In this document: positions 29,773-37,835 of the stretch, one piece after another
Numbering within the stretch: position 1 is the first letter of the stretch
How the letters are laid out: every line of letters starts with the position of its first letter
Assembly (NCBI GenBank): GCA_903861715.1
Contig: CAIOVI010000002.1
Coordinates: 1-37,996 of the forward strand
Direction: 5' to 3'
Origin: an uncultured bacterium
GTDB lineage: Bacteria; Patescibacteriota; Minisyncoccia; Moranbacterales; GWC2-37-73
DNA: 37,996 bases
The notes under the pieces: model-generated
The model's input: only the letters and a program-made list of their open reading frames with translations
Told to the model about the DNA's origin: nothing
Database searches by the model: none
Made by a program: the position numbers and the translations under genes

Positions 29773-29885
29773 TGTCATACTGAACTCCATAGCGATGCCG
29801 CATGGCTGTCGTGTTTCAGCATCTACTTTCTCTGTTTCACAATACTTTCTTAAATACAAGATCCTGAAACAAGTTCAGGATGACA
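29773..29885. repeat. Dispersed repeat with TGTCATACTGAAC ends
   Basis: TGTCATACTGAACTC at the left and AAGTTCAGGATGACA at the right form inverted ends, with GTTTCAGCATC and GATCCTGAAAC as inner arms. I recognise this as a common dispersed intergenic repeat type. It occupies the spacer with the MITE copy. Confidence 0.6.
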
Positions 29886-29901
29886 GAGTTTTATTTTCCC
29901 C

Positions 29902-29938
29902 AAATTAAAAGCCCTCCAAATTGGAGGACTTTTAATTT
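29902..29938 (-). terminator. Terminator of the histone-like gene
   Basis: AAATTAAAAG.CCTCC pairs with GGAGG.CTTTTAATTT around AAATT, a stem of about 14 bp with one mismatch, 60 bp after the stop on the minus strand. T runs are short on both sides. Confidence 0.5.
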
Positions 29939-29998
29939 GTTGATGCATTCCAATTTACAATGAAATTGGAAAAAACAACGAAAGTATCAAAAGATAAT

Positions 29999-30166
29999 TT
30001 ATTTTTTCTTTGAAACTTTTTTAGCAACTTTTTTCTTAGGAGTTGCTTTTTTAACTGCTTTTTTCACAGTTTTTGTTGCTTTTTTTACAGCTTTCTTCAC
30101 AACCTTTTTGGCTGCTTTCTTAACTGTTTTTTTAGCTGCTTTTTTTGCTACTTTTTTTACTGCCAT
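29999..30166 (-). CDS. Lysine-rich histone H1/Hc1-like DNA-binding protein, 55 aa
   Basis: A 55-residue gene encodes MAVKKVAKKAAKKTVKKAAKKV and so on, to KATPKKKVAKKVSKKK. It is made almost wholly of Lys, Ala, Val and Thr in KKA/KKV repeats, with one central TP kink. This resembles the C-terminal tails of eukaryotic H1 and bacterial Hc1/AlgP-type proteins, which coat and condense DNA without a fixed fold. The start is fixed by a full-strength Shine-Dalgarno AAGGAGGTGA 7 nt before the ATG. A consensus-like promoter and a structured leader of about 215 nt precede it, so it is probably abundant and regulated post-transcriptionally. DNA binding is inferred from composition. Confidence 0.8.
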   Translation of the reverse strand: MAVKKVAKKAAKKTVKKAAKKVVKKAVKKATKTVKKAVKKATPKKKVAKKVSKKK

Positions 30167-30435
30167 GTTAAGTCACCTCCTTTTCAATAATTTGTTTTTT
30201 CTTCAAACGCAAAGCGAGATTTTTTTTCTCGCACCGCTTCTCTTTTTGCATCCAATTTTGGATGATCTCAAGAAACGGTGCGAGACCAAATCTTCAAAGT
30301 ATTGCGTTTTATTGCAAACAAATATTTTTAATTTTTATTTTTTTCTGATGCCACAACTGGCATCGAAAAGTTTTCTCTTACTCCCTTAATTATAAAGCAT
30401 ATTTTTTAAAAAGCAATGCAAGAAAGTTATCCACA
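30167..30435 (-). promoter_or_regulatory. Promoter, DnaA-box-like site and structured leader of the histone-like gene
   Basis: On the minus strand: TGTGGATAA (30427-30435), then -35 TTGCTT (30411-30416), a 16-nt spacer and -10 TATAAT (30389-30394). The leader folds into GATGCCA-GTTG-TGGCATC, then a 10-bp TCTCGCACCG/CGGTGCGAGA stem enclosing CATCCAA-AA-TTGGATG. The final stretch carries the Shine-Dalgarno in the open. Confidence 0.65.
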
Positions 30436-30846
30436 GGCACGAAAAATTTAAAATTTGTCCGCCAGCTGGCGGATGAAATTTGAAATTATCTTTTTAAGCC
30501 CATTATATCTACATTATATTACATTATTTAAATTTTTTGTATTTTTTAAAAAATAAAAAAATTCAAACTAAATTTATTTTATTTTCTAAAAATATTTTTG
30601 AAAATTTTCAAACAGAGAGAATTAAAAAAATTTTGTTAAATTAATTTTCAAAAAAACTTAATTTTTTTAAAATTGAATACTTTTAAAATTGATTTCAAAT
30701 TTTAAATTTCAAATTTCAAATTAATAATTCAGTAAAAAAAAGTTATGTCTAATATTCTAAATTTTATGTTTTGTACTACATGCTCCATTCTCCATAATCC
30801 CCGTTTTTATCCCTTTACTACGCCTAAAAATGGGCTTTTTGTCTAG
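30436..30846. other. AT-rich gene-free region
   Basis: About 410 bp of extreme AT content with no convincing frame. It contains the palindrome TCCGCCAGCTGGCGGA (30458-30473), two TTTCAAA heptamers (about 30707-30721) like those in prmC, and long A/T tracts. With the adjacent TTATCCACA it superficially resembles an origin, but only one DnaA box is seen and no dnaA or dnaN is nearby. Confidence 0.5.
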
Positions 30847-31039
30847 TTGACGCTCAAAAATCACTGAGCTACAATAAATAGACTAAAGGAAGAATTCAGC
30901 CATTGGCGGCAGTTAACCCTGTCAAAAATAGCTGAGGCTTCAACGAAAGCGCCCTTTGACAATTATTTTTAAAGCGCTGGCTGATTCGGCCCTCGGCCAA
31001 TCAAAATCAGAGCAATCTAGAAAGGAAGGTGACAACAAA
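30847..31039 (+). promoter_or_regulatory. Promoter and long leader of the membrane-anchored protein gene
   Basis: TTGACG (30847-30852), a 17-nt spacer and TACAAT (30870-30875) form a good plus-strand promoter. The leader of about 158 nt can fold TGATT-C-GGCC-CTC-GGCC-AATCA and a GCTT/AAGC hairpin, and ends in GAAAGGAAGGTGA before the ATG. It does not match any riboswitch class I can name. Confidence 0.55.
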
Positions 31040-31618
31040 ATGGAAGAATACACCCCCCAATCACAAGAAGAAAAAAATCAGCAGATTAAAAGATGGTTTC
31101 AAGATAACCTTCGCATCATCGTCAGTATTGTAATCGTGGTTGCAATCGCCGGTGGCATTTACTCTTATTCAAACAGAGGTGCGTCATCCAAAGTAGCCAA
31201 TAATTCAAATTCTGACCAAACAGTGCAAGATCAAAGTTCGACTGACACTTCAGCAACTGCTGAAAAGCCAAGCACCACCGACACAACCACCAAGGTTTCT
31301 CCGACCACAACAAGTCAAGAAACTGGAAGTTCTTTTGTTGAAACTGCTGGCAAGGGAGACGGATTGACCGTCTTGGCTCGTCAAGCAACTGCGAACTATC
31401 TTGAAAAGAATCCTGATTCAGCCCTAACCAAGGAGCATAAAATTTATATTGAAGATTATCTCCGAAAAAGTGTCGCGCATTCAGGAGGAGTTCACGTCGG
31501 AACCTCAGTTGAATTTTCAAAAGATTTGATTCAGAAAGCTATCGCTCAGTCCAAGAATCTCAATGATAAGCAACTCAAAAATCTTCAGAAATATTCTGCG
31601 AGAGTTTCCACGCTTTAA
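31040..31618 (+). CDS. Membrane-anchored protein with Ser/Thr linker and small C-terminal domain
   Basis: The start at 31040 follows a ribosome site (AAGGAAGGTGA), which sets the N-terminus as MEEYTPQSQEEK. The 192-aa protein has a short cytosolic part, one membrane segment (about 24-43), an external Ser/Thr/Asp-rich disordered linker (about 48-110), and a C-terminal domain: VETAGKGDGLTVLARQATANYLEKN, ALTKEHKIYIEDYLRK, VHVGTSVEFSKDLIQKAIAQS, LKNLQKYSARV. The GDGLTVLARQA and VGTSVEFSKDLI pieces recall a LysM-like fold with a helical insertion, seen in other CPR proteins, which would fit cell-wall attachment; I hold this loosely. It is a single-gene unit with its own promoter and terminator. 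Confidence 0.7.
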   Translation: MEEYTPQSQEEKNQQIKRWFQDNLRIIVSIVIVVAIAGGIYSYSNRGASSKVANNSNSDQTVQDQSSTDTSATAEKPSTTDTTTKVSPTTTSQETGSSFVETAGKGDGLTVLARQATANYLEKNPDSALTKEHKIYIEDYLRKSVAHSGGVHVGTSVEFSKDLIQKAIAQSKNLNDKQLKNLQKYSARVSTL

Positions 31619-31686
31619 TTTTTCGCAAGAAAAAACTTAGATCAAAAATCGTTCTTTTTCTCAAAAGAAATTCGTTTTCTTTTGAA

Positions 31687-31718
31687 ACATAAAACCCCGC
31701 AACTGCGGGGTTTTATGT
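31687..31718 (+). terminator. Terminator after the membrane-anchored protein gene
   Basis: ACATAAAACCCCGCA and TGCGGGGTTTTATGT form a perfect 15-bp stem with a tiny loop, about 70 bp after the stop. The T run is short. Confidence 0.65.
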
Positions 31719-31740
31719 TGGCTATCTAAAATCTAGAATA

Positions 31741-31844
31741 ATATCAAATCAACTAAAACACTGTTAGTTTCAAGGAGGCTCAACCTCCATAATGGAGGTT
31801 GAGCCTCCAACGCCTAGCTACCACTAATTAAGTTAATTCCGTAT
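31741..31844. mobile_element. 104-bp MITE-like element, copy 2
   Basis: Same length, ends and central hairpin (31774-31808) as copy 1 at 29662-29765; five differences, one at the hairpin centre (T to A). The spacer that follows (31845-32024) codes for nothing recognised and contains a GACCAA...TTGGTC inverted pair. Confidence 0.75.
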
Positions 31845-32024
31845 AATACTCAATTTATGATTCCAATTAAAGACTATTTCTAAATTTTTAAGAGCTTGTT
31901 TGCTTTTCAGACCACTGCGACCAACAGCGAACTGCAAGCGATTGGTCATAGTTCCCGACCAAATATGCGCGCCTCAAAAAGTAAACGAGCGAAGTAAAAA
32001 TTTCTAAATTAGTTTCCCACAACC

Positions 32025-32504
32025 CTAATTTGCGTATGACCTGGAGCCTGCTCCAGATATTTGATCACCAACTGCAATCCCGAGCTTGTCCACCGTCCCG
32101 GCGTTTAGTTCCAAAACTCGATCAGCCTTCTCTGCTGGAAGCATGGTTTGCATAAAAGAAGGCGCGATATTCTTTTTCAGAAAAATCACTCGGCCATCCT
32201 TGAGCCACAGCAAGTCCAGCGCAAATTGCATGTCCTTCATCCAAAAACCATATTTGCCGGGCTTGTCGAAAACAAACAACATTCCACAATCGGCACAAAT
32301 CGATTGCCTGCCCCCAAGCCCTTTTTCTTTGGCACTTTCACTCACAACTGTTTCAATTTTGAAAATATGACCACGAATCACAATCTGGTCAGGTTCAATT
32401 TTCAAAGCAGCATTATTTTTCCAAAAAAAATAACCTGCCAGCAGAACCAGCAACGCAGCAACGCCAACTAATTTTAAAATTTTTTTCTTAACCATAATAG
32501 TCAT
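32025..32504 (-). CDS. DUF192 family protein, membrane-anchored
   Basis: A 159-aa protein with an N-terminal membrane anchor or signal (residues about 9-28) and an external DUF192 domain: EKGLGGRQSICADCGMLFVFDKPGKYGFWMKDMQFALDLLWLKDGRVIFLKKNIAPS and VLELNAGTVDKLGIAVGD. All family hallmarks are there (GL.GR, GMLFVF, FWMK.M.F.LD, VLELNAG), plus the extra C-x2-C pair often seen in bacteria. The function is unknown, but the family is usually secreted. It closes the minus-strand envelope block. Confidence 0.9.
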   Translation of the reverse strand: MTIMVKKKILKLVGVAALLVLLAGYFFWKNNAALKIEPDQIVIRGHIFKIETVVSESAKEKGLGGRQSICADCGMLFVFDKPGKYGFWMKDMQFALDLLWLKDGRVIFLKKNIAPSFMQTMLPAEKADRVLELNAGTVDKLGIAVGDQISGAGSRSYAN

Positions 32505-32567
32505 GTCAACATGTAATCATTCAATCATACAAACACCAAGCATTTTATTTTAATTTTTACATTTTCA

Positions 32568-32603
32568 TATGTTCACATGTTTATATGTTCACATGTTTAT
32601 ATG
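32568..32603. repeat. 16-bp tandem repeat TATGTTCACATGTTTA
   Basis: Two exact copies plus a partial third, in the spacer between the MraY/WecA-type gene and the DUF192 gene. Each unit carries an internal near-palindrome (TGTTCACATG). Confidence 0.7.
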
Positions 32604-33626
32604 ATTATATGATTTCTTCTGAATGAAAACATAAAATGCAAGCATCCCACCGACTGCGCCCAGAAAAATTGCCACTTTGCCAAATGCCCCAAAATTCAGA
32701 GCCGCAATTGCAATCAAAACTGTGATCAGCCAATAAAGCAAACAAACTTTTTTCTGCGACCAACCCAGCGCCAGCAGGCGGTGATGCAGATGTCGCTGAT
32801 CGGCCTTGAAAATGCTCTCGCCTGCTCCCAAACGCTCCAAAATGACCCAGGTTGCGTCAATGACTGGAATAGCCAAAACTAGCAGGGTGGTGGCAATTTT
32901 AGCCCCCGCAAATAGCGCTAGAATGGCCAATATAAAGCCAAAGAAGACCGCTCCGCTCGTGCCAGCCAAAATTTTGGCTGGATTGAAATTAAAAACCAGA
33001 AAAGCCAAGCTCGCTCCCAGCAGAGCCATGGCGATGATAGCCACTGGCGGCTGGTTGACCTGCGGAGCAAGACTCACAAAAAAAATTGCCAAGGCACCAA
33101 TAACTGAGATTCCCCCAACAACTCCATCGATGCCATCGACCCAATTCATGGCGTTGATAATAAGCAAAATCCAAAAAACAACCAAGCTGAAGTTGAGCAA
33201 AAAGCCAAAATTATTTTCAAACAAAAAAATCCCACCGAAAGGATTGGTGACATAGGTCAGTCTGATGCCAAACAAAAAAACAAAACTAGCCAAGCCTGCC
33301 TGAAAAAGCAATTGTCTTTGCCAAGTCATTTGCCAGAGATCATCGAAAATTCCAAAAACTAAAATTGCGCCACTGGCCATCAACACGCCCAGCAGCTGAC
33401 TGGAAATGACCAACTCCTTGTTTAGCAAGAGGGTGGCGACAAAAGCCAAAATAATTCCCACTCCCCCAAAACGAGAAATGCCTGCCTGATGAATGTGTCT
33501 GGAAGTTTTTCTTTCCAAAGTGCCCGCAATTTTTTTCTGCCGGAAAAACTTCACTATTAGCAAAAGCAAAACCAGCGCCAAAAAAAATGCAGTCAGAAAA
33601 GGTGTCAAAAAAATATTATTATTCAT
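32589..33626 (-). CDS. MraY/WecA-family undecaprenyl-phosphate sugar-1-phosphate transferase
   Basis: A 345-aa polytopic membrane enzyme (about ten hydrophobic segments) of the glycosyltransferase 4 family. It shows the Mg-binding GIFDDLWQMTWQRQL, the catalytic NWVDGIDGVVGG, NFNPAKILAGTSGAVFFGF, and the C-terminal ADQRHLHHRLLALGWSQK. HLHHRL with this spacing is of the WecA/TagO/RgpG branch (UDP-GlcNAc to undecaprenyl phosphate) rather than MraY proper, so it probably starts a wall glycopolymer or surface polysaccharide. That would give substrates for the LCP protein at 6.0-8.1 kb. It follows the glycosyltransferase gene by 93 bp. Confidence 0.9.
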   Translation of the reverse strand: MNNNIFLTPFLTAFFLALVLLLLIVKFFRQKKIAGTLERKTSRHIHQAGISRFGGVGIILAFVATLLLNKELVISSQLLGVLMASGAILVFGIFDDLWQMTWQRQLLFQAGLASFVFLFGIRLTYVTNPFGGIFLFENNFGFLLNFSLVVFWILLIINAMNWVDGIDGVVGGISVIGALAIFFVSLAPQVNQPPVAIIAMALLGASLAFLVFNFNPAKILAGTSGAVFFGFILAILALFAGAKIATTLLVLAIPVIDATWVILERLGAGESIFKADQRHLHHRLLALGWSQKKVCLLYWLITVLIAIAALNFGAFGKVAIFLGAVGGMLAFYVFIQKKSYNHINM

Positions 33627-33655
33627 AGAAACGCAGCTTATAGGGACTTTATAGG

Positions 33656-33689
33656 GACTAAGTCCCCATATGGGGACTTAGTCCCTATA
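33656..33689. repeat. 34-bp perfect palindrome made of two hairpins
   Basis: GGGACTAAGTCCC and GGGACTTAGTCCC, each self-complementary, are joined head to head by CATATG, and the whole is also a perfect palindrome. A further TAGGGACTT copy is adjacent. It lies between the glycosyltransferase and MraY/WecA-type genes. The MITE hairpins share this two-in-one design with different sequence. Confidence 0.75.
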
Positions 33690-33719
33690 AACCTTCCAAA
33701 AAATCCGAGATGTTATTTT

Positions 33720-35411
33720 TTATTTTTTCCTGATCTTATCCGTCACCCAAAATTCCCCAAAGTATTTTCCAAACAAAAGTCTGGTCTGACTGTCAATGGC
33801 TGGCATCGCCCCCAGCGTTGGCGCAATAATTGGCGCCAAAAACCACTGCAAAAACATATAGATATATCTTTTCTTGGAATATTTGGCCGGGCGCGGAGGC
33901 AGCAGAAAGAAATTTAAAAACATTGAAATGATCAGCCCGCCCATGGCTAAGGTCATCAAATAGCGAGTCACAAAAGGCAAATTGTGAGCCAGCACACTTT
34001 CATTAAAAGCTGCCCCGCCAAAGATAAGCGGCAACCAACCCAAAACTGCCAGAATAAAAGCTGAAGTTGCCCAAGAATGATGACCTTCCAACATTTCAAA
34101 AGCAATGGACAATTTTTTGCTGAGTTTGACTTTTTTGTCTGGCCAAAGTGCGCGCATGATGACCGGAAAGTTTTCAATGCCATAAGCCCAGCGCCTTTTT
34201 TGCTTGTATTGATTTTTAATCGTCTTCCAATAAGTTTCTGCCAACACCGCATCCAATGAGACAGGCAAATAAATCGGCCGCACCTTGTAGTCCCCGTGAT
34301 AATAGGCAAAACATTTCCAATAGATAATGGAGTCTTCACTAATCATATTAAGCGGCCAAAAATTGACCCGCACCAGCGTGTCAAAAGGCTCACTGTGTGA
34401 GGAAAAAGTCACCATTTGATGACGCGTGCTTTGAAACATGTGCCAAAAAGAAGAGCCCGTCACAATGACCCGCACGAAAGCGTTGGTGTCCCACAAATTA
34501 TTGTGATACATCGGCAAGGGCTGATAGGAGCGTTGCAACCGCTTGGGATCAGTAATGTAAGCATAGGTCAGCGCCGCAAAATATTGAGCGTGACAAACAC
34601 TATCACAATCAAAATTTGAAAAAATCACGCGCGGATATTCAATGCCGTTTTCATTCAAATAAACCATCAACTTTTTGGCCGCATAGGTTGCATTGGAAGC
34701 TTTGCATTTCATTTCATCATCAGAAACTTCATGGGTGGTGACCAAAAATTCACGAAAGACGCCTTTGAATTTGTTTTGGAGGTAATTGACTTTTTCCAAG
34801 CGTTGACCCTCTGGCTCTCTTTCTTCCGTGGCTAGCAAAATGATGATTTGTTGCTTGGGAAAATTCGAGTCCATCACAGCCTGAATCGCAAGATCAATAA
34901 CCTCCGCTGGTTCATTGGCGGTTGGAAATAAAACTACATGCACAATTTTTCGCCAATCCCAAACTTCATACCCAGCCTTGATGATTCGTTGCACATCTTT
35001 TTGATATTCCACCAATCTTGCCAACTCTTGCTTGGCTTTTCGGATATCGCCCGCAACTGTCATTTCGCCCAGGGCGTCTTGCAATGAAACGATTCTACCC
35101 GTCAAATCTTTTTCATAGGCCACAGGATGCACAATATTTTGACAGCGCTCCCACCAGTTGATTTTTTTGCCAGCTTGAAAACGCCTGTAAGCCACAACCG
35201 AATAATAGGTAATAAAAATAGTTCTAAAAATCCAATAAATGTCGAAAAGAATGATGAACACCGCCATCCAAATTGGGAGCGCAAAAGAAAGCACGATCAT
35301 GCCAATCAAGGTTGCCCAAGTGAGCGTTCCAGGAATGATTTCCATGGTCCTTTGCGCAAAACGCTGTTTGGGATCAGTGGTTTTTGGATTTGGAAATAAA
35401 AATTGTTCCAT
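33720..35411 (-). CDS. Membrane glycosyltransferase, family 2 (cellulose-synthase-like)
   Basis: This 563-aa protein has two N-terminal membrane segments (about 29-75), a cytosolic GT-A domain with VVLFPTANEPAEVIDLAIQAV, the metal-binding DxD in FSNFDCDSV, the acceptor-site SEDSIIYWKC and the QYKQKRRWAYG motif (Q-x-x-R-W type), and three or four C-terminal membrane segments. Processive GT2 enzymes of this form polymerise and export polysaccharides. The exact sugar cannot be told. It starts 1 bp after the stop of the small membrane protein gene upstream, so they are made together. Confidence 0.88.
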   Translation of the reverse strand: MEQFLFPNPKTTDPKQRFAQRTMEIIPGTLTWATLIGMIVLSFALPIWMAVFIILFDIYWIFRTIFITYYSVVAYRRFQAGKKINWWERCQNIVHPVAYEKDLTGRIVSLQDALGEMTVAGDIRKAKQELARLVEYQKDVQRIIKAGYEVWDWRKIVHVVLFPTANEPAEVIDLAIQAVMDSNFPKQQIIILLATEEREPEGQRLEKVNYLQNKFKGVFREFLVTTHEVSDDEMKCKASNATYAAKKLMVYLNENGIEYPRVIFSNFDCDSVCHAQYFAALTYAYITDPKRLQRSYQPLPMYHNNLWDTNAFVRVIVTGSSFWHMFQSTRHQMVTFSSHSEPFDTLVRVNFWPLNMISEDSIIYWKCFAYYHGDYKVRPIYLPVSLDAVLAETYWKTIKNQYKQKRRWAYGIENFPVIMRALWPDKKVKLSKKLSIAFEMLEGHHSWATSAFILAVLGWLPLIFGGAAFNESVLAHNLPFVTRYLMTLAMGGLIISMFLNFFLLPPRPAKYSKKRYIYMFLQWFLAPIIAPTLGAMPAIDSQTRLLFGKYFGEFWVTDKIRKK

Positions 35412-35412
35412 A

Positions 35413-35802
35413 TTAATAGTTTATTAAGAGTAAACCCGCCACAGCGATTGAAATTCCCACTTGCACAATGAGCGTTGCCAACATCAACAAATGAGCCACA
35501 ATCCGTTCTTTTCGCTGATAAAACAGATAGCCCAAAAAGGCGTTAGCAAAGGCAATCAGCAGCCCAATCAGCGGCATGAGATACATTTGCCACCAAGATC
35601 CAATCAAATCGACCCCGAAATACACATTGTAATGCAAGATGATGAGAAAATCAACTGGTCGAATGAAGAAGGCAATGAAAAGCCAATTTCCAAGGTTGAT
35701 AGCCAGTGAGGCAATCAACACCCATTGAATAAGGCCGCTGTGAAAATATTCTTGCGCAAAAAAGCCCCCTAGCCTTAATTTTAATTCATTTTTTGATTGC
35801 AT
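35413..35802 (-). CDS. Small four-helix membrane protein, 129 aa
   Basis: After a short cytosolic start (MQSKNELKLRLGGFFAQEYFHSG) come four hydrophobic segments at about 24-45, 47-60, 73-93 and 100-127. No catalytic motifs are visible and I do not recognise a named family. Because its stop codon ends 1 bp before the glycosyltransferase start, it is probably a partner of that enzyme, for instance in assembly or export of the glycan. Confidence 0.7.
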   Translation of the reverse strand: MQSKNELKLRLGGFFAQEYFHSGLIQWVLIASLAINLGNWLFIAFFIRPVDFLIILHYNVYFGVDLIGSWWQMYLMPLIGLLIAFANAFLGYLFYQRKERIVAHLLMLATLIVQVGISIAVAGLLLINY

Positions 35803-35822
35803 TTCATTTTTCTCACTATTAC

Positions 35823-36947
35823 TTAGCTCAGTTCATGTGGTTTTTCCAGAGCCAAGGGCTCAATGATTTTTTCTTTGTCAGTAATTTTGGCCACATCTTT
35901 GTCGATTTTGCCAAGTTCTTTGTAGGCAGTGTTGAAATGATTAACCGTAGTGCCCAAACTGTTGCCAAGCTTTTTGAGATATTCCTCATAGGTCAAAATG
36001 TGTTTGCCAAGTTTTTCCACGTTGGCTCTGATTTCTTTCGCATTTTCTTCAATCTGAAAAGCTCGCAAACCCTGGAGCACTGTTTGCAAATAGGCCAGAA
36101 AAGAAGTTGGCGAAACGATAATCACTTTTTTGTCTTGGAAAGCATATTCGATCAAATCGCGTGTGTTGATTTGAGCGGTGCCAACCTTGTTCACCAATAG
36201 GTCATAGTAAATCGCTTCCGACGGAATAAACATGAACGCAAAATCCATCGTCCCCATTTCCGGCCTGATGTATTTCGAAGTTTCATCAATTCGATTTTTC
36301 AAATCTTGTTTGAAAAGTTTTTCAAATTTCTCTCGTTCCAAAGGATCGTTGCAATTCAAAATTCTTTCATAGTTTTCCAGCGAAAATTTTGAATCAATTG
36401 GCACAATCTTGTCTTTCACGAAAACCACTGCATCCACAATCAATTCCTGATCATTTTTGTCACTGCGACCAAGTTTATATTGCATTTGATAAGATTTTGG
36501 ACCCAACACATTCTTGAGCGTTTCTTCCAAAAAATATTCTCCCAACACGCCACGCTGTTTCGGATTTTTCAAAATATCTTGCAAGTTTTGCAGCTGCGCC
36601 GAAAAATTCACCACTTGTCGATTGGTTTCATCCAGCTTGGTGAGTTTTTCAGTCACGTTGCTGATGAGCTTGGCTGATTGGTCGGTGATGCCCTGCACAG
36701 TGCGAATTGTTTGGCTCATTTGTTCTTGACCAGCGCGATGAGTTTGCGAAAGTTTGGAATCAATCTCTTTACGAAGCTCCCGATTTTCTTCCATGATGTG
36801 CTGCAAGGATTGCTGCATGGAAACCATCCGATCCCGCTCCTCTCGCTTGTCAGCTCCCAAGGCCACACTTTTTTTCAAATCAAAAACCAACCACAGCAAT
36901 GCAGCAAGCAAACCAAGCACAATAAAGAAAATGAAAAATGATGTCAT
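35823..36947 (-). CDS. rmuC: RmuC family protein
   Basis: This 374-aa protein has an N-terminal membrane anchor (about 2-20), a long coiled coil (about 35-120) and the RmuC domain: GVLGEYFLEETLKNVLGPKSYQMQYKLG, VVFVKDKIVPIDSKFSLENYERIL, RPEMGTMDFAFMFIPSEAIYYDLL, YAFQDKKVIIVSPTSFLAYLQTVLQG. RmuC limits recombination at inverted repeats in E. coli, and the family has a PD-(D/E)xK-like nuclease core (D...SKF). That role is apt in a genome with so many palindromes, although this link is only suggestive. Confidence 0.92.
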   Translation of the reverse strand: MTSFFIFFIVLGLLAALLWLVFDLKKSVALGADKREERDRMVSMQQSLQHIMEENRELRKEIDSKLSQTHRAGQEQMSQTIRTVQGITDQSAKLISNVTEKLTKLDETNRQVVNFSAQLQNLQDILKNPKQRGVLGEYFLEETLKNVLGPKSYQMQYKLGRSDKNDQELIVDAVVFVKDKIVPIDSKFSLENYERILNCNDPLEREKFEKLFKQDLKNRIDETSKYIRPEMGTMDFAFMFIPSEAIYYDLLVNKVGTAQINTRDLIEYAFQDKKVIIVSPTSFLAYLQTVLQGLRAFQIEENAKEIRANVEKLGKHILTYEEYLKKLGNSLGTTVNHFNTAYKELGKIDKDVAKITDKEKIIEPLALEKPHELS

Positions 36948-37108
36948 GTATTTTATTTTTATAATTAAACTTCAAATGCCCCACTAATTTACTAATCGCT
37001 TACTAATATACTAATGTTTTTATTTTCACCTTCAAGATAAAATCCATAAGATGAATTTAAAAAAATATACTTACAAATCTATTAGATCTGAATTTATTAG
37101 TATATTCG

Positions 37109-37128
37109 CCTGCCTGCCGGTAGGCAGG
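37109..37128. repeat. 20-bp palindrome CCTGCCTGCCGGTAGGCAGG
   Basis: Self-complementary except for one central pair, in the rmuC/HTH spacer (36948-37155). The spacer also has four TACTAAT-type heptamers (about 36983-37015) and their inverted partners ATTAGTA near 37097 and 37135. No gene is seen there. Confidence 0.7.
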
Positions 37129-37155
37129 TACAAGATTAGTATTTTCGTGGGAAAT

Positions 37156-37761
37156 TTAGTATTTTTTCAGTCCCAAAATAAACCGCTTCAATCCTGGAAT
37201 TTTGTCCACCAGCTCAGTGTGAGGTCCAGCCAAGAAATCCAACAGAAAACGATCCAGCATATCCAGACGATATTTGAATTCATCGCTGTTCATCAAAGCA
37301 AAACTCACTTCTTTGCCGATTTCGGCTTCCAGAGTGTTCATCACATTTTTCAGCTTGCTGCGGTTCACATTGTTCACCACCAAAACCAGGTCAACTTTGC
37401 TTTTGGGATGATCAAGAAAAATTCCGCTGATCAAAGCGAGCTTGACATCGCCCACAGTTTTGAGTCGCAACAGCGTTTTGCTCTCAGGCGAAGCCGTGGA
37501 TCTGGAAAACAAACTTCGCAGTTCACTTGAAAAATGAAATTGCTGATTGAGCTGATAAACTTTTTTGCCTTTTTTGTTTTTTTCCCTGATCAAACCTATT
37601 TTTTTGAGGGCGTTAATTTCCTTTCGCACAGCAGCCAGCGTCAACATATTTTTTTTGGCAATCTCATCAATGGCATATTCGCTTTCAGCGTTGAGCAGAA
37701 AAAAACGCAGCACCCTGACTTTTGATTTTGAACCAAAAAGCACTTCAAGAACTTCGGACAT
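37156..37761 (-). CDS. HTH plus nucleotidyltransferase-like regulator, 201 aa
   Basis: The N-terminal winged helix-turn-helix reads VLEVLFGSKSKVRVLRFFLLNAESEYAIDEIAKKNMLTLAAVRKEINALKKIGLIREKNKKGKKVYQLN. The C-terminal part (about 90-195) resembles a nucleotidyltransferase (MNT-like) fold: VKLALISGIFLDHPKSKVDLVLVVNNVNRSKLKNVMNTLEAEIGKEVSFALMNSDEFKYRL. The usual GS-x-A-x-G catalytic motif is degenerate (ISGIFLDHPKSKVDLVLV), so it is likely a transcription regulator and not an enzyme. The start at 37761 (MSEVLEVLFGSK) is preferred over an upstream Met at 37782. A dyad next to a TATAAT lies upstream. Confidence 0.75.
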   Translation of the reverse strand: MSEVLEVLFGSKSKVRVLRFFLLNAESEYAIDEIAKKNMLTLAAVRKEINALKKIGLIREKNKKGKKVYQLNQQFHFSSELRSLFSRSTASPESKTLLRLKTVGDVKLALISGIFLDHPKSKVDLVLVVNNVNRSKLKNVMNTLEAEIGKEVSFALMNSDEFKYRLDMLDRFLLDFLAGPHTELVDKIPGLKRFILGLKKY

Positions 37762-37835
37762 AACCAGTGACAAGATTTCCAATGAGCCTTGCTCAAAAAA
37801 ATCTTTAAATAAAAATTAGATTTGAAAAATAAGAA

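Noticed and set aside
30420-30846. Replication origin
   Set aside because: AT-rich with one perfect DnaA box, but no box cluster and no dnaA, dnaN or rpmH nearby. Kept only as an AT-rich gap.
30882-31039. Known riboswitch (for example c-di-AMP type) before the membrane-anchored protein gene
   Set aside because: The leader folds, but I could not match the conserved bases of any class.
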